From positions 6,514,501 to 6,578,500 of the forward strand of contig NZ_JAVDYB010000001.1 of the NCBI RefSeq assembly GCF_031458235.1: DNA of 64,000 bases. The letters run 5' to 3'. A program made the position numbers and the translations under genes. Origin of the DNA: Catenuloplanes atrovinosus (lineage in GTDB: Bacteria > Actinomycetota > Actinomycetes > Mycobacteriales > Micromonosporaceae). Below, one piece after another: positions 41,138 through 49,671 of this stretch (the stretch's first letter is position 1; each line of letters begins with the position of its first letter). The notes under the pieces were generated by a model that did not search any database, was not told the DNA's origin, and saw nothing but the letters and a program-made list of their open reading frames with translations.

Positions 41138-43629
41138 GCCGGCGCCTTCCCGGTGGTGGTGGCGCGCAGCCGGGCCAGCAGCTCCGCGCGGTTGGGCGCG
41201 CCGAGGCGGGCGCGCATGCGGGCGACGTGGTGTTCGACGGTCTTGGGGGTGATGAAGAGCCGGTCGCCGATCTCCTTGTAGGTGAGCCCGGCCAGCAGCA
41301 ACTCCGCGACCTCCTGCTCGCGGGCGGAGAGCTGGCCGGTCGGCGTGGGCTCGGACGCGCCCTCGGCGCGCGGGCCCGGCACCCGTCCCTGGAGCAGGCG
41401 CGCGGTGTCGAGCAGCGTGACCATGGCGCGGCGGTCGGCGGTGCGGGCGGCGGCCTGGCCGGCGAGCCGGGCCGCGTCCCAGGAGAGCCCGGTGCGGGCC
41501 AGGTCGCGGGCGTGCCGGACGACCTGGTCCGGGTCGATGTCGCCGGCCAGCAGGCGGCACCAGCTGGTGGCCGCGGCCGCGAGCACAGCGGTGTGCGCGG
41601 TGGCGCCCGCGTCCGCTGCGAGCGCGTCCGCGTGCACGGCCGCGGTGGCCGCGTCCTCGCCGACCACGGCGGCCTGGAGCAGGTACCAGTGCAGCGTGGC
41701 GTGCCACAGCGGCGGGCGCCCGAGCCGGTCCAGAAGATCAAGAGCCTGCCGCACCGGTACGTCCAGCGCCGCGCGCTCCCCGAGCCGGGCGCCGGCCACC
41801 GTCAGCTCGCCCAGCGGCAGCAGCGTGAGCAGGTCGACCGGGTGGCGCAGCACGGTCTCCCGGGCGGCCGCCCAGCCGCGGTGCATCTCGGGCAGGTCGC
41901 CGGTGCGCCGGGCCAGGCCGATCTGCAGCGCGGTGGCGAACAGCCCGTCGCGCAGCTGGATCGGCGCGCCGCCGGTGGTGGCCGCGGCGAGCAGTTCGTG
42001 CGCGGCCGCGGTGTCGCCGCGGAACATCCGGATCCAGCCGGCCAGCAGCCGGTGGCGGCGGGCCATCAGCACCGAGCCCATGCCGGCCGTGACCGCGCGG
42101 TCGAGCACCGCGTCGGCCGCGTCCAACTCGCCGTCGTGCAACGCGACCAGCGCGGCCAGCGCGGCCGGGCTGTCCGGGAGCAGGACCGCGGGACCGGCCG
42201 GCTCCAGCAGCGCGGCGGCCTGCACGAGCGTGGCGAGCGCGGCCGCGGGCGTACCGCCGATGCTCTCCCGGATGCCGTCGGCCATCATCGCGGCCGCGTT
42301 GGTGAGCAGCGTGGGCGGCCCGTCCACGGCGTCCGGCGCGGCCGCGTCCGGCGAGACGCCGGTGACCTGCGCCGCGAGCGCGGCGAACGACCGCGACGTG
42401 GGGGTACGCGACCAGCGGTACCGCTCCGCGCTGTGCGCCAGCTGGCCGCGGTGCGCGAGCACCGCGGCGGCGACCGCGGCGCCGGCGGCCCGGTCGGTCT
42501 CGGCCGTGGGGCCGGTGCCGGGCGCGCCGACGAGCCGGTCGGCCAGGCGCAGCGCGGTGTCCAGGTCGCCGCCGAGCGCGGTGGCGAGCGCGTGCCGGGC
42601 GCCGGTGGGCGCGCCGCTGGCAGCCGCCGCCGCGAACAGCCGCGCCGCCACCTGGGGCGCGGCGATCAGCGCCTCCTCCGCGCCGGCCTGGAACGCGGGC
42701 GCGAGGCCGCTGCCGCCGATGCCGGCGTCGAGCAGCGAGCGGGCGACCGTGAGCGTGCCGTCGCCGCGGGCCAGTTGGAGCGCGGCGAGCCGCTGCCACA
42801 GGTCGGCGCGGTGCGCGACCGGCCCGAGCGCGGCGACGGCCTGCCGGGCGGCCGGGACCAGCGTGTCGTCCAGCCCGAGCAGCCCGGTGGCGCGCGCGGC
42901 CTCCAGCAGCTCGTCGATCCGGGCCGGCTCGCGGTCGAGCAGCTCGGCGAGCACGTCGATGGGGAGCGCGCCGCCGGCCGCGGTGGCCAGCAGCAGGCGC
43001 CGGACGTCCGGGTCGAGGTGGTCGAGGTCCGCACGGAACTGGAGCAGCGACGTGTCGGTGAGATCCGGCCCGGCCGCGAGCACCGCGGTGATCCGGTGCG
43101 CGATGCCCGGGACGCCGCCGCTGAGCCGGTGCACGCGGGCGGCCAGGCCGGGCGCGGGCGCGTCGCCGGTCCAGGCGTGCACGGCGCGCGCGGTCTGGTC
43201 CGGCGTGAACGGGCCGAGCAGCACGGGCGGGCGTTCCCGGCGCAGGATCGTGGTGAGCGAGGCCAGGCCGGCCGGGCGCGGCCAGGGGCGGTACGCGAGG
43301 ACGAGCCGGCGACGGCCGCCGATCAGCGGGTGCAGCGCGGCCAGACGGCCCTCGTCGAGCAGGTGGGCGTCGTCCACGATCAGCACCGTGTTCTCGCCGT
43401 CGTCGCCGGCGGCGTCGCCGAGCGGGTCGGTCCAGGCGTCCAGCACCGGTACGTCGTGCTCGCGGAGCAGCCCGGCCAGGTAGGAGAGCAGCGCGGTCTT
43501 GCCGTACCCGCCGGGCGCCTGGAGGCAGAGGCGCAGCGGGCCGGTGGGCACGGCCGCGAGGTCGTCGCAGATCCGCGCGACCTGTTCGTCGAGCACCAGC
43601 CAGGACGGTGTCATGGTGCGGATCGTCAC
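41134..43629 (-). CDS. LuxR-family regulator with AAA/STAND ATPase domain
   Basis: 831 residues from GTG 43629, which has a GGAG site six bases upstream; the frame stays open far upstream but without sense. N-terminal ATPase: Walker A APGGYGKT at 38-45 and Walker B VLIVDDAH near 83-89. A long helical-repeat region (about 300-740) follows. The C-terminal LuxR helix-turn-helix reads LSAREQEVAELLLAGLTYKE and IGDRLFITPKTVEHHV. Such MalT-like regulators assemble on ligand or protein binding and then activate promoters. It lies 8 bases after the Hsp70-like gene and is the best candidate to activate the divergent IniB/dynamin operon. Confidence 0.9.
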   Translation of the reverse strand: MTIRTMTPSWLVLDEQVARICDDLAAVPTGPLRLCLQAPGGYGKTALLSYLAGLLREHDVPVLDAWTDPLGDAAGDDGENTVLIVDDAHLLDEGRLAALHPLIGGRRRLVLAYRPWPRPAGLASLTTILRRERPPVLLGPFTPDQTARAVHAWTGDAPAPGLAARVHRLSGGVPGIAHRITAVLAAGPDLTDTSLLQFRADLDHLDPDVRRLLLATAAGGALPIDVLAELLDREPARIDELLEAARATGLLGLDDTLVPAARQAVAALGPVAHRADLWQRLAALQLARGDGTLTVARSLLDAGIGGSGLAPAFQAGAEEALIAAPQVAARLFAAAAASGAPTGARHALATALGGDLDTALRLADRLVGAPGTGPTAETDRAAGAAVAAAVLAHRGQLAHSAERYRWSRTPTSRSFAALAAQVTGVSPDAAAPDAVDGPPTLLTNAAAMMADGIRESIGGTPAAALATLVQAAALLEPAGPAVLLPDSPAALAALVALHDGELDAADAVLDRAVTAGMGSVLMARRHRLLAGWIRMFRGDTAAAHELLAAATTGGAPIQLRDGLFATALQIGLARRTGDLPEMHRGWAAARETVLRHPVDLLTLLPLGELTVAGARLGERAALDVPVRQALDLLDRLGRPPLWHATLHWYLLQAAVVGEDAATAAVHADALAADAGATAHTAVLAAAATSWCRLLAGDIDPDQVVRHARDLARTGLSWDAARLAGQAAARTADRRAMVTLLDTARLLQGRVPGPRAEGASEPTPTGQLSAREQEVAELLLAGLTYKEIGDRLFITPKTVEHHVARMRARLGAPNRAELLARLRATTTGKAPA

Positions 43630-43637
43630 CGTTCTCC

Positions 43638-44981
43638 TCAACCGATCGGTGTGACGGGCGCGAGCGCCCCTATGGCGAGTACGAGAGCGGTCGCGCTCGC
43701 GTTCATCCCCTGTGCCCGGCGGATCCGGCGACGGCCGGGCAGCTCCGGCGTGCTGATCTTCACGGGCGGCCGGGGCGGCGCGTCGGGCAGTTGGCCGCGG
43801 GTGCCGGTCGCCGGGGCGGGCAGCACGGACGGCTCCTGGCCCGGCTCCGGCTCCCAGACCGCGTTGTCGCGCCGGCCGGTGTCCGGTGGCGCGTCGTGCA
43901 GCCCGGCCGCGAGCTGGGCCGCGACCGCGGCGGCGCCCTCGGCGACCAGCGTGCTGCCGCCCGGCGGGAGCAGCGTGACGCCGGGCAGGTGGCCGGCGAC
44001 CAGCTCGGCGAGCAGCGGTGTCTGCGCGAGGCCGCCGGTGAGCAGCACGCCGGCGAGGTGGTGCGGGGGTACGCCGGCCGCCTCCACCACCCGGGCCAGC
44101 GTGGCGGCCGGGTGGTCGAGCAGCGGCCGGGCGAGTTCCTCGAACGTCGCGCGGGTGACGGTGAGCCGGGCCTCGCCGGGGTGCAGCGGCAGGATGATCT
44201 CGGCCTCGTCGGCGTGGCTGAGCTGCTCCCGCGTGTACCGGCACTCGGCGCGCAGCTCGTGCAGGATGCGCAGGTGGCGCTCGTCCGCCGGGTCCAGCGG
44301 GCCGGTCTCGCGCCGGAGCTGCTCGGCCGCGTGGTGGGCGAGCGCCTCGTCCAGGTCGGCGCCGCCGAGCTGTTCCGCACCGGTGCGGGTGGCGCGTACC
44401 GCGTAGGTGATCGGGTTGGTCCGGGTCACGACCGAGGCCTCGTAGCCGGTGCCGCCGGCCGCGAGCACGGCGAGCGCGCGCCCGCCGGTGCCGCCGCGGG
44501 CCGCGTGCCCCTCGGCCGCGAGGACCGGTTCGGGCAGCGGCTCGGCGGCGAGCGCGACGTCGGCGAGCGCGGCGCGCAGCGCGGCGATGTGGTGCGCGGT
44601 GAACGTGGCCGGGTGCGCCAGCACGACGCGGACCGGCGGCTCGCCCTCGCGGCCGTGGATCAGGTCTGTGACGCGGCGGGCCACGATCGCGGTGAGCGTC
44701 TGCGGGGACCAGCGTTCGCCGCGCAGCAGCACGGGCGCGTCCGCGCCGATCCGGCCGGCGAACTCGCGGGCGACCACGCCGGGGCGCAGCACCGGTCCGC
44801 GCTCGGCCGGGTCGCCGACCTGGAGCGAGCCGTCCGGGTCGACGTGCAGGACCGCGGGCGCCTCGTCGGAGTCGCCGCGGAGGCGGACCGGGGCCGGGCG
44901 TTTCCAGCTGCCGTCGACGAGGCGGCCGATGGCGGCCGTGACGTGCGTGCCGCCGATGTCGATGCCGAGCACGTACGCCAT
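43638..44981 (-). CDS. Hsp70-like (DnaK ATPase domain) protein with C-terminal membrane helix
   Basis: 447 residues from ATG 44981. The actin-like ATPase fold shows phosphate 1 motif LGIDIGGTHVTAAIG, RVVLAHPATFT, phosphate 2 region ALAVLAAGGTGYEASVV and the adenosine motif GVLLTGGLAQTPLLAELV. It lacks the DnaK substrate-binding domain and lid. Instead it has a Pro-rich linker and a hydrophobic C-terminal stretch (ALVLAIGALAPV) likely to anchor it in the membrane. First gene of the regulatory operon; its leader holds three successive hairpins. Probably a sensor or chaperone-like switch rather than a general chaperone. Confidence 0.85.
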   Translation of the reverse strand: MAYVLGIDIGGTHVTAAIGRLVDGSWKRPAPVRLRGDSDEAPAVLHVDPDGSLQVGDPAERGPVLRPGVVAREFAGRIGADAPVLLRGERWSPQTLTAIVARRVTDLIHGREGEPPVRVVLAHPATFTAHHIAALRAALADVALAAEPLPEPVLAAEGHAARGGTGGRALAVLAAGGTGYEASVVTRTNPITYAVRATRTGAEQLGGADLDEALAHHAAEQLRRETGPLDPADERHLRILHELRAECRYTREQLSHADEAEIILPLHPGEARLTVTRATFEELARPLLDHPAATLARVVEAAGVPPHHLAGVLLTGGLAQTPLLAELVAGHLPGVTLLPPGGSTLVAEGAAAVAAQLAAGLHDAPPDTGRRDNAVWEPEPGQEPSVLPAPATGTRGQLPDAPPRPPVKISTPELPGRRRIRRAQGMNASATALVLAIGALAPVTPIG

Positions 44982-45431
44982 GCCGCCCCCTCCTCGTCAT
45001 CGCGAGCGGGCGCCCGTAGGACCTCGGGCGCCCGCCCCATCCCTCGTGTGTCCCCTCTCGAGCACCCCTACCCGGGAGAGGGAGCCCTCCGTGGAGGCGC
45101 GTGGGCACACGCTCGCACGGCCGGCCAGGCAGACGGAGTCCGGCCGTGCCCACGGTGGGCTCGGGCCCGCCGGAGCCGCAGCGGGATGGCTGCCGCCGCG
45201 GCTCACGATGATCGGCGAGCTGCATAGTTCGTACCAGAGAGCGTCCAGGGGACGGACCCCACAAAATCGGCGGCGCCCGGAGCCCCTAATCCCCCATCCC
45301 CCACCCCCGGGGTCCCCCAGGGGTCCGGTACGGAACCCGGTCTCGTCCCCGATGTTCCGGGTACCGCACGGCACTAGCTTCGTTCTCGGCAGCCGCTGCC
45401 GACCACCGCGTATCACTGAGAGGCTCCCCCA
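44982..45431. other. divergent regulatory region between Hsp70-like and IniB-like operons
   Basis: 450 bases without a supported gene. The left part contains three consecutive perfect hairpins: 45006-45016/45025-45035 (11 bp), 45053-45059/45076-45082 (7 bp) and 45086-45090/45093-45097 (5 bp). The first ends 25 bases before the Hsp70-like start, so together they form a structured leader on the minus strand. The right part contains C-runs, an imperfect repeat CGGTAC-GGAAC/GTTCC-GG-GTACCG (45326-45366), and TCGGCAG-N3-CTGCCGA (45386-45402), about 30 bases before the IniB-like start. Confidence 0.6.
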
Positions 45432-46352
45432 ATGACTTCGACGCTGCACGACTTCGTGCTGAACCTGATCACCGACCCGCAGGCGCGGACGGTGTTCGAG
45501 CTGGACCCGGAGGCGGCCCTGTGCGCGGCCGGCCTGGGCGACATCACGCCGGCGGACGTGCAGGACGTCGTGCCGCTGGTGGTCGACTACGTGGCCGTGC
45601 CCGGCCTGGCCGGCCTGGCGCTGCCGACCGCGGCGGTGGAGGCGGAGGCGGGCGCCACCGTGTCCGCGACCGCGGTGGCGCAGCTGCAGTCGGTGACCGC
45701 GCACCTGTCGGCCGGCACGCACGCCTCCGGCGACCTGGGCAGCACCGCCGCCGCGGCCGGCCTGGCGATCGACCACAACGGCGTCGAGGTCGGCGTCGGC
45801 GCGCTCTCCGGCCTCGGCCTGGACGTGGCCGCGGACGCGACGGTGGAGGTGCCGCTGGAGCTCGGCGCGGAGAGCGACCTGTCCGCCACGCTGGACGCGG
45901 ACGTGACCGGCGTGGTCACCTCGCCGGTCAACGAGGTCGCCGGCACGGTCTACGACGTGGCGGACACCGCGGGCCTCGGCTCCACGGTGACCGGCGTCGG
46001 CGGCACGGTCGGCGAGCTGGACGGCACGGTGGCCGGCCTCGGCGGCACCGTGTTCGGCACGGTCGGCCTGGGCCTGGACACCGTGGGCACCTCGCTGCAC
46101 GGCGTGACCGGCACGGTCGGCGGCGTGACCACCGGCGTCACCGGCCTCACCGACGGCCTGACCGGGGGCACCGGCCTGGACCACACGCTCGACGGCGTCA
46201 CCTCGACCGTCGACGGCCTGACCGGCACCGCCGCCGGCAGCGGCCTGCACGACGTCACCAGCACGGTCACCGGCACGGTGGGCAACACGCTCTCCGGTGG
46301 TGCCGAGCAGCACGGACCGGATCTGTCGGGCGTCACCGACATTCTGTTCTAA
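45432..46352 (+). CDS. IniB N-terminal-domain protein
   Basis: 306 residues from ATG 45432. Residues 1-50 are the IniB N-terminal domain (TLHDFVLNLITDPQARTVFE, ALCAAGLGDITPADVQDVVP). The rest is a low-complexity Gly/Thr/Val/Leu-rich repeat (VTGTVGGVTTGVTGLTDGLT) that should form a long beta-rich or coil-like structure. In mycobacteria IniB is encoded first in the iniBAC operon, induced by cell-wall inhibitors, with dynamin-like IniA and IniC. The same order is seen here. No signal peptide is evident. Strongly biased composition makes any enzymatic role unlikely; a structural or envelope-contact role is inferred. Confidence 0.85.
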   Translation: MTSTLHDFVLNLITDPQARTVFELDPEAALCAAGLGDITPADVQDVVPLVVDYVAVPGLAGLALPTAAVEAEAGATVSATAVAQLQSVTAHLSAGTHASGDLGSTAAAAGLAIDHNGVEVGVGALSGLGLDVAADATVEVPLELGAESDLSATLDADVTGVVTSPVNEVAGTVYDVADTAGLGSTVTGVGGTVGELDGTVAGLGGTVFGTVGLGLDTVGTSLHGVTGTVGGVTTGVTGLTDGLTGGTGLDHTLDGVTSTVDGLTGTAAGSGLHDVTSTVTGTVGNTLSGGAEQHGPDLSGVTDILF

Positions 46353-46406
46353 TGAGCTTTTTTCAGCCGGGCTAGGATTGCCAGCCAGGTTGAAGAGGCT
46401 CGATCA

Positions 46407-46455
46407 CCACGCCTGCCGCGCGGCCCCGGACTCCGGTGCCGCGCGGCAGGCGTGG
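46407..46455 (+). terminator. 18-bp perfect hairpin between IniB-like and dynamin genes
   Basis: Arms 46407-46424 and 46438-46455 are perfectly complementary over 18 bp; the 13-base loop contains CCGGA/TCCGG. It begins 54 bases after the IniB-like stop and ends 31 bases before the dynamin start. No T tract follows. It may be a partial terminator or a processing or stabiliser hairpin that sets IniB levels above those of the GTPases. Confidence 0.6.
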
Positions 46456-46486
46456 GGGCGCGGAACAGCCGGTGAAAGGAGCGCGC

Positions 46487-48289
46487 ATGGGCGGTCTCGG
46501 CTCAGTCGCGATGCCGATGTGGGTGGACGTCCTCGACGCGGCGGTGCAGGCGTGCCTGGTGCACGGCCGCACGGACCTCGCCGCGACGCTGCGGGCCCGG
46601 CGCGCCCAACTGCTCGACCCCGCGCTGTGGGTGGTGGTGCTCGGCGAGCCCGGCCAGGGCAAGAGCCAGCTCATCAACGCACTGATCAACGCGCCGGTCT
46701 GCCCGGTCGGTGACGCCGGCACGACCGGCACCCCGACCGTGGTCCGGCACGCGGAGCAGCCCGGCGCGCTGCTGGTGCGCAAGACCGCCCGGACCGCGCT
46801 CACCGTGGCCGAGGCGGCGCCGCACATCCGCGGCCGGGAGGCGCTGCGCGCGGAGATCGGCGTGCCGCGCGCGCTGCTGGCCGGCGGCATGACGCTGGTG
46901 GACACGCCGGCGAGCGCGGCCGTGCCGGGCAAGGACTGGCGCGCGCGGCTCGGCGGTCTCGGCGACCATCCGCCGGCCGACACCGTGGTGCTCGTGTCCG
47001 CCGCGACCGCGGAGCTGAGCGTCGCGGAGCTGGACCTGCTGCGCGAGGCGGCGTCGACCGTACCCAACGTGCTCGTCGCTCTGACCAAGACCGACCTGGC
47101 CGCGGACTGGCGCGCGGTCGCGGACCGCAACCGGCAGCGGCTCGCCGCGGCCGGGCTCTCCGCCGCGGTGATCCCGGTGTCCGCGGTGCTGCGCCTGCAG
47201 GCCGCCCGCACCGGCGACGCCGAGCTGAACGCGGAGTCCGGATTCCCGGAGCTGATCGGCCGGCTCAGCCGGGACGTGGCGGCCAAGAGCCAGGGGCTGG
47301 CCCGGACCGCGGCCGCACAGGCCACCCGCGCCGCGCTGGAGCAGGTCGCGACGCCGTTGCGGGCCCGGCTCACCTCCGGCTCCGCGCCGTCGCAGGCGAT
47401 GGCCCGGCTCACCGAGGCGCAGCGCGCGCTGGACGACGTGCGCCGCCGGCAGGTCCGCTGGCAGAACACGCTCAACGACGACATCGCCGATCTGGTGTCC
47501 AACGTGGAGTACGACCTGCGCGACCGAACCCGGCAGATCCTGCGCAAGGTCGACGCCGCGTTCGAGACCGCGGACCCGCTGACCGCGTGGGACGAGTTCG
47601 CCGCGTGGCTGGACCGCGAGCTGAAGGAGGCCGCGGAGGCGAACTTCGGCTGGCTGATCGCGCAGTGCGAGTGGATCTCGCACCGGGTCGCGGCGCACTT
47701 CGGCGAGTACGGCCAGGACGCGCTGCCGACCTGGCGCATGCACGTGCCGGACGACCTGGACCGGCTGGTGCCGGACATCGAGCAGCCCGGCGTGGAGAAG
47801 TTCACCATCACGCAGAAGGCGCTGACCGGGCTGCGCGGCTCGTACGGCGGGATCCTGATGGTGGGCCTGGCGACCAGCCTCGCCGGCATGCCGCTGATCA
47901 ACCCCGTCTCGGTCGGCGCGGGCGCGATCCTCGGCGGCAAGACCGTGCACGACGAGAGCAAGACGCTGCTCAAGCGCCGGCAGGCCGCCGCGCGCACCCG
48001 CACCCAGCGCTACGTCGACGACTTCTTCCTGCTGGTCAGCAAGGAGGGCAAGGACACGGTCCGGCAGGCGCACCGGCTGCTGCGCGATCACTTCCTGGAC
48101 TTGACGGACCGCTTGCAGGACGCGATCGTGCACTCCGTGCGCACCGCGAAACTCGCCGCCGACGCGGACGTGGCCGAGACCGAGCGCCGCCAGCGGGAGA
48201 TCGAGCTCAGCCTCCGCGAGCTGGCCGGCCTCTACCGCCAGGCCCAGCAACTCGGCGACATCGCACAGCCCCTACTCAAGATCGCATGA
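46487..48289 (+). CDS. dynamin-like GTPase (IniA-like)
   Basis: 600 residues from ATG 46487 with AAAGGA six bases upstream. GTPase motifs: G1 GEPGQGKS at 53-60, G2 Thr in GTTGTPTVV, G3 DTPA from residue 139, G4 TKTD at 200-203. Long helices follow (RLTEAQRALDDVRRRQVRWQ) and a hydrophobic segment near 454-485 (GGILMVGLATSLAGMPLINP) suited to membrane insertion like a dynamin paddle. Mycobacterial IniA is a bacterial dynamin-like protein able to act on membranes. Here it forms a pair with the next GTPase, coupled by an ATGA overlap. Expected location: inner face of the cell membrane. Confidence 0.88.
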   Translation: MGGLGSVAMPMWVDVLDAAVQACLVHGRTDLAATLRARRAQLLDPALWVVVLGEPGQGKSQLINALINAPVCPVGDAGTTGTPTVVRHAEQPGALLVRKTARTALTVAEAAPHIRGREALRAEIGVPRALLAGGMTLVDTPASAAVPGKDWRARLGGLGDHPPADTVVLVSAATAELSVAELDLLREAASTVPNVLVALTKTDLAADWRAVADRNRQRLAAAGLSAAVIPVSAVLRLQAARTGDAELNAESGFPELIGRLSRDVAAKSQGLARTAAAQATRAALEQVATPLRARLTSGSAPSQAMARLTEAQRALDDVRRRQVRWQNTLNDDIADLVSNVEYDLRDRTRQILRKVDAAFETADPLTAWDEFAAWLDRELKEAAEANFGWLIAQCEWISHRVAAHFGEYGQDALPTWRMHVPDDLDRLVPDIEQPGVEKFTITQKALTGLRGSYGGILMVGLATSLAGMPLINPVSVGAGAILGGKTVHDESKTLLKRRQAAARTRTQRYVDDFFLLVSKEGKDTVRQAHRLLRDHFLDLTDRLQDAIVHSVRTAKLAADADVAETERRQREIELSLRELAGLYRQAQQLGDIAQPLLKIA

Positions 48290-49641
48290 GCCTCGCCGGC
48301 ACGGTCCAGGCCCTGCTCGACGACACGCTAGCCGCGTACCCCCGGGTCGTGACGCTGCGGCACCAGCGGCACCGGTGGACCGAGCCGCTGCGGGTCGCGG
48401 TCGCCGGCCGGGCCGGGGCCGGCAAGTCAACGCTGGTCAACGCGCTGGTCGGGGACCGGGTCGCGCCGGTCGCGGCGCCCGGCGACAATTGCACGGTCTG
48501 GTATCAGGACGGCTCCGGGCCGCGCGCGACCGCGTACCCGCGGGACGGTGAGCCCTTCGAGCTGCCGCTCACGGTCACGCCGGACGGGCCGCGCACCGGC
48601 CAGATCGACGGCGACCTGGTGATCCACTGGCCGAGCCGGGCGCTGCGCCAGATGACGCTGCTGGACACGCCCGCGGAGGGCGCGAGCCTGGACGACGCGG
48701 ACGCGGTGCTGCACCTGACGCCGGCGGCCCGGCCCGCCGACCTGACGCCGCTGCGCGCGCCGCAGCAGAGCGCGGTCGCGCGGGCCACACCGATCGCGAC
48801 CGTGCTGGTGCTGTCCCGGGCCGACGAGGTCAACGGCGGGCGTACGGACGCGTTCGTCACCGCGCGGCAGATCGCCCGCCGGCACGGCCGCGACCCGGCC
48901 GTGCGCGACGTCTGCCTGCGCGTGCACGCGCTCGGCGGGCTGGCCGCCGCCACCGCCCGCACGCTCACCGACGCGGACTTCGAGACGATCGCGCACCTGG
49001 CCGCGCTCCCCCGCACGGACACCGACGGCGCGCTGCTGAGCACGGACCGCTACCTGCGCGCGGGCCTGCCTCCGGATCTGCTGCACCGGCTCGGGCTGCC
49101 CGGCGTCCGGCTGGCGACCGTGCTGGTGCGTACCGGCCACGACACCCGGCTCACTCTCGCGGGTGAACTCGCGCGCCGCAGCGGCATCACGGAGCTGCGC
49201 GACACGATCAACCGTGGGCTGGTCGCGCGCACCGAGGCGCTGAAGGCCCGCGCCACGCTGCTGGCCATCGAGTCCGCGCTGGACGGGCAGTGGACGCCGC
49301 GCACGGACGCGCTGCGCGCCCGGCTCGGCCGAATCCTCGCCGAGGCGACCGAGTTCCGCGAGATGCGGCTGGTCGCGGCCCTGCCGGAGCTGCCGGTGCG
49401 GTTCACCGCCGAGCTGGAGGCGGAGGCGCACCGGCTGGCCGGCGGCGACGGCACCGACATCCCCTCCCGCCTCGGCCTGGACGAGCCGACCGGCGCGCCC
49501 GCCATGCGCCGCCGCTGCGACGAGGCGCTGCTGCGCTGGCAGGTGCTGGCCGAGGGCGGCACCGCCGACCGCCGCCAGCGCCGCGCCGCCGCGATCGTGG
49601 TGGAGAGCTGCGCCGCGATTCTCGACCGCCTCGGGGTGTGA
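48286..49641 (+). CDS. dynamin-like GTPase (IniC-like)
   Basis: 451 residues from ATG 48286 overlapping the previous stop. G1 is GRAGAGKS (41-48), G3 DTPAE from residue 127, and G4 is a variant SRAD near 177-180 instead of N/TKxD. It lacks the long hydrophobic membrane segment of its partner. Charged helices in the second half (ARLGRILAEATEFREMRLVA) should form the stalk. Bacterial dynamins often work as heterologous pairs of a membrane-binding and a helper subunit; this gene fits the helper, as IniC does in mycobacteria. The altered G4 may weaken guanine specificity. Confidence 0.86.
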   Translation: MSLAGTVQALLDDTLAAYPRVVTLRHQRHRWTEPLRVAVAGRAGAGKSTLVNALVGDRVAPVAAPGDNCTVWYQDGSGPRATAYPRDGEPFELPLTVTPDGPRTGQIDGDLVIHWPSRALRQMTLLDTPAEGASLDDADAVLHLTPAARPADLTPLRAPQQSAVARATPIATVLVLSRADEVNGGRTDAFVTARQIARRHGRDPAVRDVCLRVHALGGLAAATARTLTDADFETIAHLAALPRTDTDGALLSTDRYLRAGLPPDLLHRLGLPGVRLATVLVRTGHDTRLTLAGELARRSGITELRDTINRGLVARTEALKARATLLAIESALDGQWTPRTDALRARLGRILAEATEFREMRLVAALPELPVRFTAELEAEAHRLAGGDGTDIPSRLGLDEPTGAPAMRRRCDEALLRWQVLAEGGTADRRQRRAAAIVVESCAAILDRLGV

Positions 49642-49671
49642 GTTCATCCCCGCCCGGTACGGTTCTGCACC

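Noticed and set aside
43630-45264. Extension of the LuxR regulator frame far upstream, giving a 1376-residue protein
   Set aside because: The extra part overlaps the well-supported Hsp70-like gene and encodes low-complexity Arg/Pro-rich sequence; GTG 43629 has a ribosome site and fits the domain start.
45331-45359. CGGAAC and GTTCCG half-sites near the IniB promoter, identical to the TetR operator half-sites
   Set aside because: The spacing is 17 bases instead of 3 and the TetR gene is 20 kb away; probably chance.
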